Source of the DNA: Rhizomys pruinosus
Lineage: Eukaryota; Chordata; Mammalia; Rodentia; Spalacidae
Assembly (NCBI GenBank): GCA_009823505.1
Contig: VZQC01003035.1
Location: 1,517,596 to 1,581,595, forward strand
Length of the DNA: 64,000 bases
Direction of reading: 5' to 3'
Part shown: positions 43,556 through 54,252 of the stretch, one piece after another
How positions within the stretch are numbered: position 1 is the stretch's first letter
How the letters are laid out: each line of letters opens with the position of its first letter
Translations under genes and position numbers: made by a program
The notes under the pieces: generated by a model
The model's database searches: none
What the model saw: only the letters and a program-made list of their open reading frames with translations
Told to the model about the DNA's origin: nothing

Positions 43556-44210
43556 TATAAAAAAAAATAAAACTAGAAAGGTCATAAGAAAGAAGAAAAA
43601 ATAGCAGAACTAGTATACTGAAGCCTATAGATTGGATTTATTTTATTATATTTATTTTATTAATTCACTTATTATTTTTTTGTTTTTGGATACTTTATGG
43701 AGATGGTGTCTTCCCTTGATAAAAAGTCTACAAAGCATGTCCGTTGTTGGGTTGGAACTCACTAGAGATGGATCCCAGGGATACCTTTGAAATCTCCAAA
43801 AGAATAACCTGCAGACGCCTGCTGCTCGGTCTCAATGTGCTAGGTAATTAAAGTGCATCGCACCAAACATTCGACGCCCAGCCCCTGTAAGTTGATTCCT
43901 TTACCAGAAAAGACAATAAGAACTCATCTCCATTCCTTCTTTTTTCTGCTTTTTTTGTCATCAATGGTTGCATTGTCTTGAAGGTTTTTTTTATGGTGAG
44001 TGTGTGATAAGATTTAAGAAGATAATTCCTGGTGGTGCCATGGTATTTAATATCCAGTACTCAAGTGAGTAGTGAGGGTCCGGTAATGATTCTTTAGAGT
44101 TGAGTGTCATGAGGCTAGGTCTCGTGATCCCGAGTCGTTGCATCGTCGCCATACTCTGGGGCTACAACGGGAGACTCCTTAAGTTCTGTATGTTAAAAGT
44201 ACAAACAAAC

Positions 44211-44480
44211 GGGGCTGCGAGTAGCTGGCGCATAAGCGGTTAAGAGCTTGCGCTGCTCTTGCAGAGGATCCAGGTTCGATTCCCAGCACCCACCATGGCT
44301 GGCTGCAGAACAGTCTTTAACCATCCAGTTTCTCATTAAACGGGATATCCAAACAACCGTTGCCTATCGCTGAGCCTCATGGTCGGATTTCGCCAATGTA
44401 GCACTACGGGTGCCACAACACTACATGCAGACAGTACATTATAATCGCATAAAAACATACAAATTAAATAAAAAAGATAA
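44211..44480 (+). repeat. B2 SINE, heavily garbled
   Basis: 'gcggttaagagcttgcgctg', 'gaggatccaggttcgattcc cagcaccca' and 'catgcagacagtacatt' are kept in order between insertions and substitutions. Confidence 0.8.
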
Positions 44481-45034
44481 AGGGAGAAAATACTCTATTC
44501 ACAAAGCACTTTACATTGATTCGTGACAAAAAACTTCATTTTAACTATAGGCAGTTCTCTTCGTGCTTTTGGTTTTTATTATGTCTTTTTTTTTTATTTG
44601 AAGCACAGTGGTCTCCTTCTATAGGTTTGATATGCTGATACTGGCATGTATCCGGAACATCCTCACATGCTCTAGACATAACGACTCCATGCTGGACCTC
44701 AGAATCATCACAGAGATCCATGGGCCTGCTCACGCCAAGACGCTAGGCATTTAATGCGTACGCGAGCCACCACTAGAGTAGCTCGTTATGATTCATTATA
44801 TGCTATTGTGTATCAAATGATCTGTATTGCATGTCACTTTTGTTGATGCGCTGTCTGCTAATGCTGCGAGAGGCTCAGCAGGGGGTCTCAGTTCCCTGAA
44901 GTGAGGTTCTCCTGTTGATAGGACGCTTTCGAGGCCCGCACGCATGGGTCGTGTGTATCCGCACTCGGTTTCTGATGTCGGTCGGAGCTCTCTTATCCTT
45001 CGCTAGGATGACATTCACCGCTCTACGAAGTCAG

Positions 45035-45180
45035 GTTGTGCCTTATAAATTCCAGGTACTGAGCCGGATGCAGAGGCAAGGCAGATCTCTCTCGATCTAT
45101 CAAGTATGCCAGCCTGGACTATGTAGTTAGTTTCAGGACAGCTGGTGTTACAGAGAGACCGTCTCAAGAAAGATCAAAAT
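45035..45180 (+). repeat. B1 SINE, heavily garbled
   Basis: 'cagaggcaaggcagatctct', 'gccagcctggactatgtagt' and 'caggacagctggtgttacag' are in the right order but distorted. Confidence 0.7.
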
Positions 45181-48100
45181 AAAAAAAAAAAATATAAAGA
45201 GAAAAAAAAAACCTAATACTTGAATATATATAAATAGCATTTATGCACTTAGTTTTATGATAGGTAACATCTATACTCACCACCTCCCGCTACTCCAGAA
45301 AGCCTCACTCCATAAATTGAGCGCTTAATTGTAAGGAAGATACACAGACAAAATATCAGAAATATAACAATAATACAATGTATATTGGTGGTTATGATTA
45401 GTCATAGATAAGTCGTAATTGGAAATAGTAGAACAGATATGTTAAAGGGGTTTAAGGCGTCGTGGATTTTTTATCATGATTTATTTATTCATCTGTACTG
45501 TGTATAATTCCATTAATGGGAAGGACCTAGTATGCATGCAGAGTCGGATGCATCTTCGGGAGTCAGATGTCGTAGACGCTACGTCAGTAGCGTAGCAAGC
45601 AGGTTCAGACAGCTTGGCCCGGTTTTCCCCTGTTGTGAACTGGTAGAGCTCTCTTCTCTGGACATAGGATTGTTTCAAGCGTGACCCAGTTCTTCTGAAC
45701 CGACTCCCGGGCCATAGTGGGATTGTAGGGATGGAACCGGTCCTCTGCAAAGAGCGGTCGGCACTCCCATTAATCCCTGCTATAAGCAACTCCCATGCGC
45801 TCAGTGGTCTCAGAAAACCTTTTAAAAGCAAGCGCAATCGCAGAACTAATTTAAGATAAGACGTGTAAAGAAAAACTGAAGAGGAAAGGAGACTGGATGG
45901 GAAGGGAGCGCTGAGCCACACATATACGAGGTAGACAACTAAAGGTCGCAATAGTGAGACAGCAGGAATGTAGAATGCTGGAAGCTAGAGCGTGAACGAA
46001 TGAACTGTTACAGAACTGGGCATGAGCAGTGAGCACAATCTAGGGTAATTGGAGGATCCCTGAAGAGGGCAAGGAGTCATACTGGAGTAAGGTCTGATTT
46101 CTGTCGGTGCCATGGAGGATTAGCGTTGCCCAAGATAGCGGCATCGCGGAAAGTCATAGCACATGAATAAACTAAGATAATAAGCTAGTGTCCCAGTGCT
46201 ATGTTCTGAACTCGAAATCGAGAGGTGCCAAGCTAATTAGACATGACAGGCAGAGGATATATTATTTATACTATGCAATAGCACGTGGAGCTACGAGAGA
46301 TTTGAGTCAACGAAACTTGCATTTCAGACGTATCTTGACAGATGACAGAGAGTCTCAAAATCCAGCATTCATGATGTGGTGCATAACGAAAGTAACTCCA
46401 GCTTCGAAGAGAAATACTTAGCCGTCTATTGACATCCTGGAGCATTGACGAAACAGGTATCAGCTCACTACCTATGCAGGCTCATCAGTACCATACCATG
46501 AATAGAAGAAATGAATATATTTAAATATTTTATACATGTACAGGTCCTCTGAAGCTGGTCCTCTATCCAAGCCATTGGGAGGTAAGGGCAGCTGCGTTCT
46601 ATAGTCGTATTTTTCAGTTGCCATGAGCTCTGCACTATGTAGTTCCCATACGTTCACACTTGCCAAGTGAAGGAAACCTGTTCAAAAGTATACTAAGTAA
46701 TAAAATAATCGTATTAAAAGATTAATAGCACGCCAGTCCAATATTCTGATGGTGGGACTAACAAGAAAGGTATTTGTAACTCGCTACAAAACTGAGATAC
46801 TCGCAAAGAAGAGTGATTAGAAAGCCTGCATGGCGAAGACCTGATCTTTAACATGTAAAAGATGGTGTAACGACCTCACATGCCAGTGTACAGAATGGTC
46901 CCCCTGGAGATCAGAGAGGAGCTCTATTGTTGCAGCGCGAAACGCCATTAGACGGGACCATAAAGAGAAATAACGAGGATTCCCTTGAGATCAAGCAGAG
47001 ACACTATCTATCTAGAGAAACACCACCAGCTAATCTACAGACGTAGCCTGGACAATACGCAGCAGATGCATCCCAATATAGCCTGTAAAGGCTAGTATTT
47101 CAAGACTCATCTATAAGTCTGGCCTCTTCGAAATGTGACCTGACGGATACTACGCAAGGGCCCTGAACGTCAATAAGATTTCCAAGCATATACGATCCCT
47201 ACAGATCTAGGAACTCTAGGGAAAGCCTATATGTCTGAAACTTACGATAGCCTAGTGAGCACCACCTTAATTATATAAGAACAACAGAACATGCAATGGA
47301 TTACGCCATACATTCACTCATCTATATACATCGTGTATGAGCCAAATATAGCATACTAATAAGCACAGTATTACTTATGATAATTAGCGAACAGTATTCT
47401 ATATATTCACTTAACCTTGCTTATTATCGCTTCATAGTAGTTATGGATAATGAGCCTTATACCTGACAAACAGTCAAGTCGCCATGACAAGTTTAAAACA
47501 GACATGAGTTGACAGACGTCAAAGACAGTCCAGATAAATCTAGAGACCTGTTATGCGTCTCTTCCTGTGCCCTTTTCTAGCTAGCCAAATGTCAGAACAC
47601 TAGGACGTGCGTAGAATGTAAAGCGCTGCGTTAGGTGAAAATGAAAAACTAGCAGAATAATAGTACTGTACACGTAATTGTCAACTCGCATTGAAACCAT
47701 ACAAGCCCCCCCCCTGGCGAATGGTGGACCTTGAGCTAGTCGTGGATCTATGGGCTATACTGCTTCGACTAAACTGAGATATAAATATAGATGAATTGAA
47801 TGCATGTGACTGCATAAATTATCAGTTATCTTTAAAAATAAGATGAATAAAGAAAAAGAGAAGATGGACTGGACAGTTGTGGCAGAAATGCATGATCAGA
47901 TGATAAACAAGGGGTGGGGGGCCGGGAAAGGGAAATACTGGCCTGAATACTGAAAGGCAAAAGTGATGAAAAACCACAAAGCACTCAATTAACAGACAGC
48001 AAATAATAATGACCACCAAGAAGGAGCTCAATGATATCTGGATGTGTGCAAAAATGCGAGTGAAGACTATGGCAGATCCCTCGGAAAATTGGATCACAAA

Positions 48101-48540
48101 TGTCTGCAGCAGAGAGATCGAACGGAAAACCAAGAGAAGACCTGGCGCGCTTGTCTGTCCTGAGCCTGCTGCGTGTAGTGCCAGCTCTTTGAGACACCCA
48201 TGACCATCGCTCTCCGCCGGCCCCCCTTTTTCTCTCGCTGGAAGCTGTCGCGGGCTGGCGCGCGCGGGAATGTTATCTTGAAGCGCGAAAACAGCAATAT
48301 ACCGCCGTTATAACACGTGTGCATAGCCTTCAATGGAACCTATGTCTTGAAGGAAACACACAACACCACACACACTACAGACCACACACACACACACACG
48401 ACCATGGCAGTAGAGTAAGTACACAGAAAAATGGGGGAGAATTCTGAGGACTGAATGCTTAGAGGTTAAAACAATAAGAGGAAGCAGCAAAAGAATGGCC
48501 CACAAAGCAGAGCAAGCACGTTAGGATGAACTGCACATGA

Positions 48541-48935
48541 GAACAAGTCAGAGCCTGTAGTGTTCTCATGCCACACATTCCTTTTATTTTACAGATATGT
48601 GTTTAAAACAGTTCCTTATTCACGTCCTACTTATTTCTGATGCCCATTGAGAATTCACAGACAAGGTTTTGACAGAATCTGGTTATAACCTCCACAACCT
48701 ACATTTAGAACCCCAAAATTATATTTGCTGAGTTCGTTGGTTGCATTGTTTATCAGTAAGAAAGACTATTATCTTGACTATGAAATTCATGAATATAACG
48801 AGCAATATGATGGTATTATTAATAACAAGATAGGGTCTGCTAGAATTGCATTTGTTATGTAGGATTCAGTTAAATTTTACAAGCTTCCTTTGAGGTTAGG
48901 TAAAAGGCTCTAGCCTTAGACTTTGGGGAAATGAT
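48541..48935. other. Intergenic unique sequence
   Basis: Clean AT-rich mammalian sequence with no recognised feature. Confidence 0.6.
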
Positions 48936-49208
48936 AAAGAGAGGTGTAGGGGGGGCTGGAGAGATGGCCTAGCGGTTAAGAGCGCCGACCGCTCTTACAG
49001 AGGACCCGGGTTCGATCCCCAGCACCCACATGGCGGCCGAGAACCGTCTGAAGCTCCAATTCCAGAACTCCAGTTCCAGGGGAATCTGAGACCCTCTTCT
49101 GACCTCCGCGGCATTGCACGACATGGGTGCACAGACCTGCATGCAGACAGTACATTCATACACATACAGAAATAAATAAAAAAAATTAAAAAAAAAGAGA
49201 GGTGTAGG
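48936..49208 (+). mobile_element. Young B2 insertion with 15-bp target-site duplication
   Basis: A CpG-rich B2 (48,951-49,193) with a slightly shortened internal duplication. Flanking aaagagaggtgtagg occurs at 48,936-48,950 and 49,194-49,208. Confidence 0.95.
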
Positions 49209-49317
49209 AACAAGGTGTTGAAAATATATTAGCTTAATTAAAGGGAAGACTGGAAAAAGTCCCTGAACTGGTTATATAATCATCATTAGGAAGCAATCTC
49301 TAAAATGTAAAAGATCT

Positions 49318-49745
49318 GGCTGGGGGTGTCGCTCAGTTGGTAAAGTGCTTGCCTTAGCATCCCTAAAGTCTTGGGTTCCATTACTACCACAACATAAACC
49401 AGGCATGATGGTACATATCTGTAATCCCAACACTTGGAAGGTACAATCAGCAGTCAGAAGTTCAAGGCTGGGCTGGAGAGGTAACTCAGAGGCTAAGAGC
49501 ACTGGCTGCTATTGCAGAGATCTGAGTTCAGTTCCCAGCATCCACATGTTGGTTAATGACCATCTGTAACTATAGTTCCAGGGGATCTATCGCCCTCTTC
49601 TGGCCTCCATGGGCACTGCACATGTGTTGCACACATATACATACAGCAACACACCCATGAACATAAATAAAAAGTTCAAGGTCATACATGGCTACATACA
49701 TAGTGAATTAGAGGCCTGCCTGGGATACATGAGACCCTGTCTAAA
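49318..49745 (+). mobile_element. B4/ID-B1 SINE split by an older B2
   Basis: The ID-B1 fusion (49,318 onward, 'gctcagttggtaaagtgctt') breaks at 'agaagttcaagg'. A + strand B2 occupies about 49,471-49,673. The host resumes with 'aaagttcaaggtcatacatg'. The repeated aagttcaagg is the target-site duplication. Confidence 0.85.
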
Positions 49746-49789
49746 CAAACTGTCAAATATATGATCAAGTCTTCTCTTGTCCTTTAAAG

Positions 49790-50160
49790 GATAAAAAATA
49801 CTGTGGAAATTGTACAGACATTGTAGGAAAGGAATTGATTATGCATTTTTGTCACATTCACCCCCCACCCTCTCTTGTCCCCCTCTCCCATCCTGTTCCC
49901 CCTAATCCTCTTTCTCTTCCTGACTAGCTGCCTTCTACTTTTATGTCTTGTGTGTGACTCAATGAGTTCCATTAGGGTTGGTTACAGATCATGGGTGGGA
50001 GTTTGCGGGAATGTGGGCGCCTAACCAATGGGAACACCACTGAAGAAACGTCTTTCCCTCCCTCCCATCAACCTTTAACTGCCTAGAAAATCCTCAGAGA
50101 GGGGTGGGGCTCCACGAACCCCTCTTCCTAGTTTTATTTCTATATTTTCAGGAGATGCAT
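49790..50160 (-). mobile_element. Old L1 (Lx-type) 3' end fragment
   Basis: 'tcttcctgactagctgcctt', 'gactcaatgagttccattag' and 'cctcagagaggggtggggct' match the typical rodent L1 3' region in reverse. Much older than the 35-40 kb L1. Confidence 0.65.
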
Positions 50161-50340
50161 TTTAGCATAGTACTCTTTGAAAGCAACTTAGCAACATGGA
50201 TGGGGAACCACAAAATATACTTACTGAAAATGGTATAGCCACCATGGAAACTGGTTCTAAAATGAGTCATATAACTATACAAATCAACAAGTGCACTCAT
50301 TCCAGAGAAATGAGCATTTATTTTACATAAAATCCCATAT
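50161..50340. other. Unassigned AT-rich sequence
   Basis: Possibly more of the L1 fragment; nothing certain. Confidence 0.4.
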
Positions 50341-50480
50341 ATGGTGTGGTGGCACACAATTTTAATCCCAGCACTGGGGAGGCAGAGGCAGGTGGATCTC
50401 TGTGAAGCCAGCCTGGTCTACATAGAGAGTTCCAGGACAGCTGGGGCTACAGGGAGACCCTGTCTCAAAAAAACCAAATA
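50341..50480 (+). repeat. B1 SINE
   Basis: 'atggtgtggtggcacacaat' to 'ctgtctcaaaaaaacc'. Confidence 0.92.
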
Positions 50481-50599
50481 CATATATATATATAATTTTT
50501 TGATACAATTGCTAGATTACCCTACTGGGAGAACAGAATTTAGAATCTGTCTTCTTTCTTTTATACGTTTGTTCATAGAAATGTTACTTCTTTTTTTTT

Positions 50600-50748
50600 T
50601 TTTGTCTTATTTGAGACAGGGTTTCCCTATAGCTCCAGCTGTCCTGGAACTCACTACGTAGACCAGTCTGGCCTTGAACTCACAGAGATCCACCTGCCTC
50701 TGCCTCTGGAGTGCTGGGATTAAGGTGTGCACCACCACACCTGACAAA
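50600..50748 (-). repeat. B1 SINE
   Basis: 'gagacagggtttccctatag' to 'gtgcaccaccacacctg'. Confidence 0.92.
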
Positions 50749-50769
50749 ATAAATTTTTAAGAAGCAACC

Positions 50770-51125
50770 ACAAAAGCCAGCATGCTGGTGAATGCTTTAT
50801 TTTTTTATTTTTTATGTATATTAATGTACTGTCTGCATGTAGGATTTGTGCACCTGTGTCGTGCAATGCCATGGAGGTCAGAAGAGGGCGTCAGATTCCC
50901 TTGGAACTGGAGTTAAAGATGGTTCTTAGCCGCCATGTGGGTGCTGGGGATCGAACCCGGGTCCTCTGCAAGAGCAGTTGGCGCTCTTAACTGCTAGGCC
51001 ATCTCTCCAGCCCCATGAATGCTTTTAACCCCAGCACTTGGGAGGCAGAGACAGATCTCTGTAAATTAGGACTAGCCTGTTCCAGGTCAGCCAGGGTTAC
51101 ACAGTGAGAACCTATCTCAAAAAGG
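50770..51125. mobile_element. + strand B1 split by a reverse B2
   Basis: The B1 head ('ccagcatgctggtgaatgct') is interrupted by a reverse B2 without the internal duplication (about 50,800-51,014). The B1 resumes as 'tgaatgcttttaaccccagc'. The repeated tgaatgcttt marks the insertion. Confidence 0.85.
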
Positions 51126-51339
51126 GGGAAGGGAGGAAGCAGCCACAAAGAAGTCACATCCTGTTTGATTCCAATTCTAGAACACTGTTAAAATAATGAA
51201 GCTACCAAAACAGAACAGATTACTGGTGGGAGGAGTGGGGCAAAGGGAAGTGGGGCAAAGGGAAGTATGGATCTAAAAGGGCAATTACAGGGGTCCTTGT
51301 GGTGACAAAAATACCTTGTATCATGGCTGTAAAAATGTC

Positions 51340-51495
51340 AGTATTGCAGGGTGTGGTGGTGCATGCCTGTAATCCCAGCACTTGGGAGGCAAAGGCAGGC
51401 GGATCTCTGTGAGTTCAAGGCCAGCCTGGTCTACTAGTGAGTTCCAGGGCAGCTGGGGCTACAGGGAGACCATGTCTCAAAAAGACCAAAAAAAT
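51340..51495 (+). repeat. B1 SINE
   Basis: 'cagggtgtggtggtgcatgc' to 'catgtctcaaaaagacc'. Confidence 0.93.
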
Positions 51496-51597
51496 TAAAA
51501 AAAAAAATTTTTTTTAAATGCCAGTATCCTGGTTTTGATATAATTGCTAGATTACTGGGAGAACAAAATAAACAGAACTTAGAATCTGTCTGCTTTA

Positions 51598-51978
51598 TTA
51601 TTTATTTATTTATTTATTTATTGGGGGGGTCTTTTTGAGACAGGGTCTTGTAGCTCTGGCTGTCCTGGAACTCGCTATGTACACCAGGCTGGCCTTGAAC
51701 TCACAGAGATCCACCTGCCTCTGCCTCCCAAGTGCTAAGATTAAAGGTATATGCACTGCCACACCTGTCAAGATTCATTTTTTTTAATTGTGTGCATATA
51801 TGTGTCTGTGTGTGGGTATGTGTACATGGGTGCAAGTGGTGCCCAAGGAGGCTACAGATGTCATATCCCCCTAGAGCTAGAGTTATAGGCAGCTTTGAGT
51901 CACTTGCCATAGATGCTGGGATCTGTACCTGGGTCCTCTGAAGAGCAGCAGTATGTGTTCTTAAGTGCTGAGCCCTCT

Positions 51979-52024
<46 letters not shown>

Positions 52025-52165
52025 GGTATTTTTGAGGCAGTCTCCCTGTAGCCCTAGCTGGCCTGGAACTCACTGTGTAGACCAGGCTGGCCTTGAACTC
52101 ACAGATATCTACCTGCCCAGTGCAGGGATTATAGGTGTATGCTACCATGACCTGCTGCATTATTT
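51598..52165 (-). repeat. Reverse B1, old B2/B3-like SINE, (CAT)n, reverse B1
   Basis: (TTTA)n 51,598-51,622; reverse B1 51,630-51,770; diverged B2/B3 51,777-51,983; (CAT)n, about 13 units, 51,984-52,023; reverse B1 52,025-52,160. Confidence 0.85.
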
Positions 52166-52386
52166 CTTTGTAACTGCATGTGTGTGACCTCAAAACAAAA
52201 TTTACTTTAAACATGTACATCCTCTGGAACTCTTTCCTAGGAATATAATCTAAAAGAAAAAAACTGAATGCACAAGATATTTGCTAATTATTTACAGCAA
52301 GGAAAAGAAATGATCAAAGTGCTCAATCAAGGAAATAAATCACAATATATAGCCTCCTGAATATTGGTCGTTTGATGCAGGAACAA

Positions 52387-52655
52387 AGAAAAGATATTGT
52401 CGGGGCTGGAGAGATGGCCTAGCGGTTAAGAGCGCCGACCGCTCTTGCAGAGGACCCGGGTTCGATCCCCAGCACCCACATGGCAGCTGAGAACCGTCTG
52501 TAACTCCAATTCCAGGAGAACTCCAGTTCCAGGGGAATCCGAGACCCTCTTCTGACCTCTGCGGCATTGCACGACATGGGTACACAGACCTACACACAAA
52601 CAGTACATTCATACACATAAATAAAAAAATAAAAATAAAAAAAAAGAAAAGATTG
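52387..52655 (+). mobile_element. Young B2 insertion
   Basis: A CpG-rich B2 (52,403-52,640) with the 17-bp duplication. It is flanked by aagaaaagatattgtc and aagaaaagattgtc, an imperfect target-site duplication (2-base difference). Confidence 0.9.
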
Positions 52656-52839
52656 TCACAAATGATAGCTCTATGAGGCAGACTAACTATATCACAAATT
52701 AATACTAGCATTCTATGGAATTCTGATACAATGTCTTCCTACCCTTAAACTACATAAGGTTCCTATAAAGTTTTTATAAGTCTTGGGGGCTGGGTAGGAA
52801 AGTAATAATAAATGACAGCTTTTCATGTTAAATTACAAC

Positions 52840-53195
52840 CATCAGAGAGATGGCACAGTGGTTAAGAACAGTGGCTGCTGTCTCTTGCAGAGGACCTGAG
52901 CTTGGTTCCCAGCACCCACATGGTGCTAATAACTTCAGTTCCAGGGGATCCAACGTCCTCTCCTGATTTCCATGGGCACTGTACACAGCTGCTTGCACTT
53001 ACATACATGCAGACAAAGCATTCATAGACATAAAATTAAAAAAACAAAGTTCTTTCAGGAGGGCTTGGTGGCACACACCTGTAATCTCCGCCCTGAGAAG
53101 GGGGGAAGGAGGATTGCTGCAAGTTCAAAGCCAGCCTGTTCTACACAGCAAGTTCCAGGAGAGCTAAGAATAGAGGTTATGCATTAAAAAAAAAA
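52840..53195 (+). repeat. Old B2 followed by B1-like SINE
   Basis: A diverged B2 lies at 52,842-53,035 ('gatggcacagtggttaagaa') and a diverged B1 at 53,060-53,180 ('ttggtggcacacacctgtaa'). Confidence 0.8.
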
Positions 53196-53607
53196 ATCTT
53201 CCAATTCACTCCTGCAGTAGGGCAAACGGCTCCAGATCCTTCCCAGGCTTTGACCAAGCAGTCAGGAGCCCAGTACCGGTGAGATCGAGCGCTGGCTGGT
53301 CTGCTACAGCTGTCTAAGGCTGGCACCCCAAGACCCCATGGAGGAATACAGGGCAGGCTCTCCCCAGCAAGGGCGAGACTCAAAGGTACAATGACCACTC
53401 CAAGGTCACCGCCGAGAGGCTGCGGCCAGAGCTCCCTTTGCCCTATTCCGAGCGGCAACCCCACTGCAGCCAAAGGCTCCGCAGCAGGGACACCCCACAA
53501 TGCAGCCAGGCGACATCCTAGCCCCCGACCCCAAGCTCGGCATCCCCAATTTCTGCTAGAGGCCAACATCCCCCTCGAGTCACACGGCGGCGTAGCTCAC
53601 ATCAGCC

Positions 53608-53689
53608 ACCTCATCCTTTTTCGCCCTCTCAACCCAGCTTTTCCCGACTCCGGGAAGAACCGGGAAGAGAAGGCGGAGGGCAGCGAAGC
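53608..53689 (-). ncRNA. Mir320: miR-320 precursor hairpin (miR-320a orthologue)
   Basis: The - strand folds into a stem whose 3' arm holds mature miR-320-3p (begins AAAAGCUGGGUUGAGAGGGC) at 53,621-53,642. The 5' arm is GCCUUCUCUUCCCGGUUCUU, with a short GGAGUC loop. Arms pair almost along their whole length (GCC.UCUC..CCC against its partner). miR-320a is known to lie antisense just upstream of POLR3D in mammals. Its short pre-miRNA is known to be capped, with its 5' end at a Pol II start site, so it bypasses Drosha. Here that 5' end would be at 53,674. Sequence identity is certain; biogenesis is taken from the literature on the human and mouse genes. Confidence 0.97.
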
Positions 53690-53696
53690 GCCGTCT

Positions 53697-53704
53697 AATA
53701 AATA
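53697..53704 (-). promoter_or_regulatory. Mir320: TATA-like element for miR-320
   Basis: The - strand reads TATTTATT at positions -30 to -23 relative to the inferred pre-miRNA 5' end (53,674). This is the standard TATA distance. The element is an AT-rich island inside a GC-rich CpG island. Function is inferred from position. Confidence 0.55.
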
Positions 53705-53739
53705 CTATGGTCCGGTCCCGCCTCTTGACGTCACTTCCG

Positions 53740-53864
53740 CCTCACGGTAAGATGGCGGCGCCCGGGCCCTGCCACGCAGACTTCCGCCTGGTGCCGAGAC
53801 ACGGAGCCAGTGGCGGGTCGCGTCGGGCGTGAAGTCGTCACGCGCGGTGTGGAGCCTAGCGCAG
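53740..53864 (+). other. POLR3D: Probable POLR3D non-coding exon 1
   Basis: The coding exon begins after an acceptor with only 5 nt of leader, so an upstream exon is needed. CCTAGCGCAG/gtgcga at 53,864/53,865 is the best donor below the YY1 motif. CACG/gtaaga at 53,746 is an alternative and would make a much shorter exon. The 5' end is inferred. Confidence 0.5.
53752..53832 (+). other. POLR3D: Upstream ORF of 26 codons in POLR3D exon 1
   Basis: An ATG inside the YY1 motif opens a frame MAAPGPCHADFRLVPRHG... that ends at TGA 53,830-53,832, before the proposed donor. It would precede the main ATG on the mRNA if transcription starts upstream of 53,752. Translation is not shown. Confidence 0.5.
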
Positions 53865-54082
53865 GTGCGACCCAGCCTCGTGCCCGGCAAGGGACTGGGG
53901 GAGACGGCAGGTGGTGGGCCCAGGGCTCGAACCCGGGCCCCTAGGGCAGCCCTGCCACGTGGGACGGGGAGGAGCCGAGCCGGCGCGGCGCGGGCGGGGG
54001 CTGGGAAGCCACGTGGGTGGGGTTCCGCCCAGGGTCCGCACGTCAGGCCCTGAGAATCACTTCGTTGCCCATTTTCTCACAG
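53865..54082 (+). other. POLR3D: POLR3D first intron (short, GC-rich)
   Basis: About 220 bp, rich in CpG, and part of the CpG island. It depends on the exon 1 donor choice. Confidence 0.5.
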
Positions 54083-54252
54083 GCAACATGTCGGAAGGAA
54101 ATGCCGCGGGCGAGCCTAGCAACCCTGGAGGGCCGCGCCCCCTTCTTTCTGGGGGCCGCGGGCTGGTCGGCCGGAGACCCGCGCCCCCACTTACGCCGGG
54201 CCGCCTTCCCTCCATCCGCTCCCGGGATCTCACCCTGGGGGGAGTCAAGAAG
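54083..54252 (+). CDS. POLR3D: POLR3D first coding exon (residues 1-55)
   Basis: POLR3D (RPC4, RPC53) is a subunit of RNA polymerase III. It pairs with RPC5 in a TFIIF-like module that acts in initiation, termination and re-initiation. The ATG at 54,088-54,090 follows acceptor ctcacag/GCAAC and opens MSEGNAAGEPSNPGGPRPLL. The exon ends LTLGGVKK at donor AAG/gtacct. The N-terminal part is Gly/Pro/Arg-rich and probably disordered. This ATG matches the known protein start. The eight exons add up to 399 codons plus stop, within one residue of the human length I recall. Confidence 0.96.

Larger units (their letters stand above)
43556..48540. other. Probable low-accuracy gap-fill sequence
   Basis: Recognisable SINEs here are riddled with indels: a + strand B2 at 44,211-44,480, a + strand B1 at about 45,035-45,180 and a reverse B2 at about 45,480-45,790. 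CpG dinucleotides are frequent throughout (for example 'gcgcgaaacgccattagacg'), unlike the CpG-poor flanks. No repeat reads cleanly, and similarity resumes only near 48,540. I annotate no genes in it. The right boundary is approximate. Confidence 0.8.

Noticed and set aside
45481..45951. 156-codon open frame on the - strand
   Set aside because: It lies in the error-dense block and overlaps a garbled reverse B2. There is no similarity or splice support.
48094..48333. CpG-rich patch that could be a second CpG island
   Set aside because: It sits in the error-dense block next to (AC)n-like sequence. Random error raises CpG there, and no exon or promoter motif is supported.
53608..53689. miR-320 as a Pol III transcript, given its Pol III-subunit neighbour
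   Set aside because: There is no A/B box or T-run terminator at the hairpin end. The TATA position and the known cap fit Pol II.
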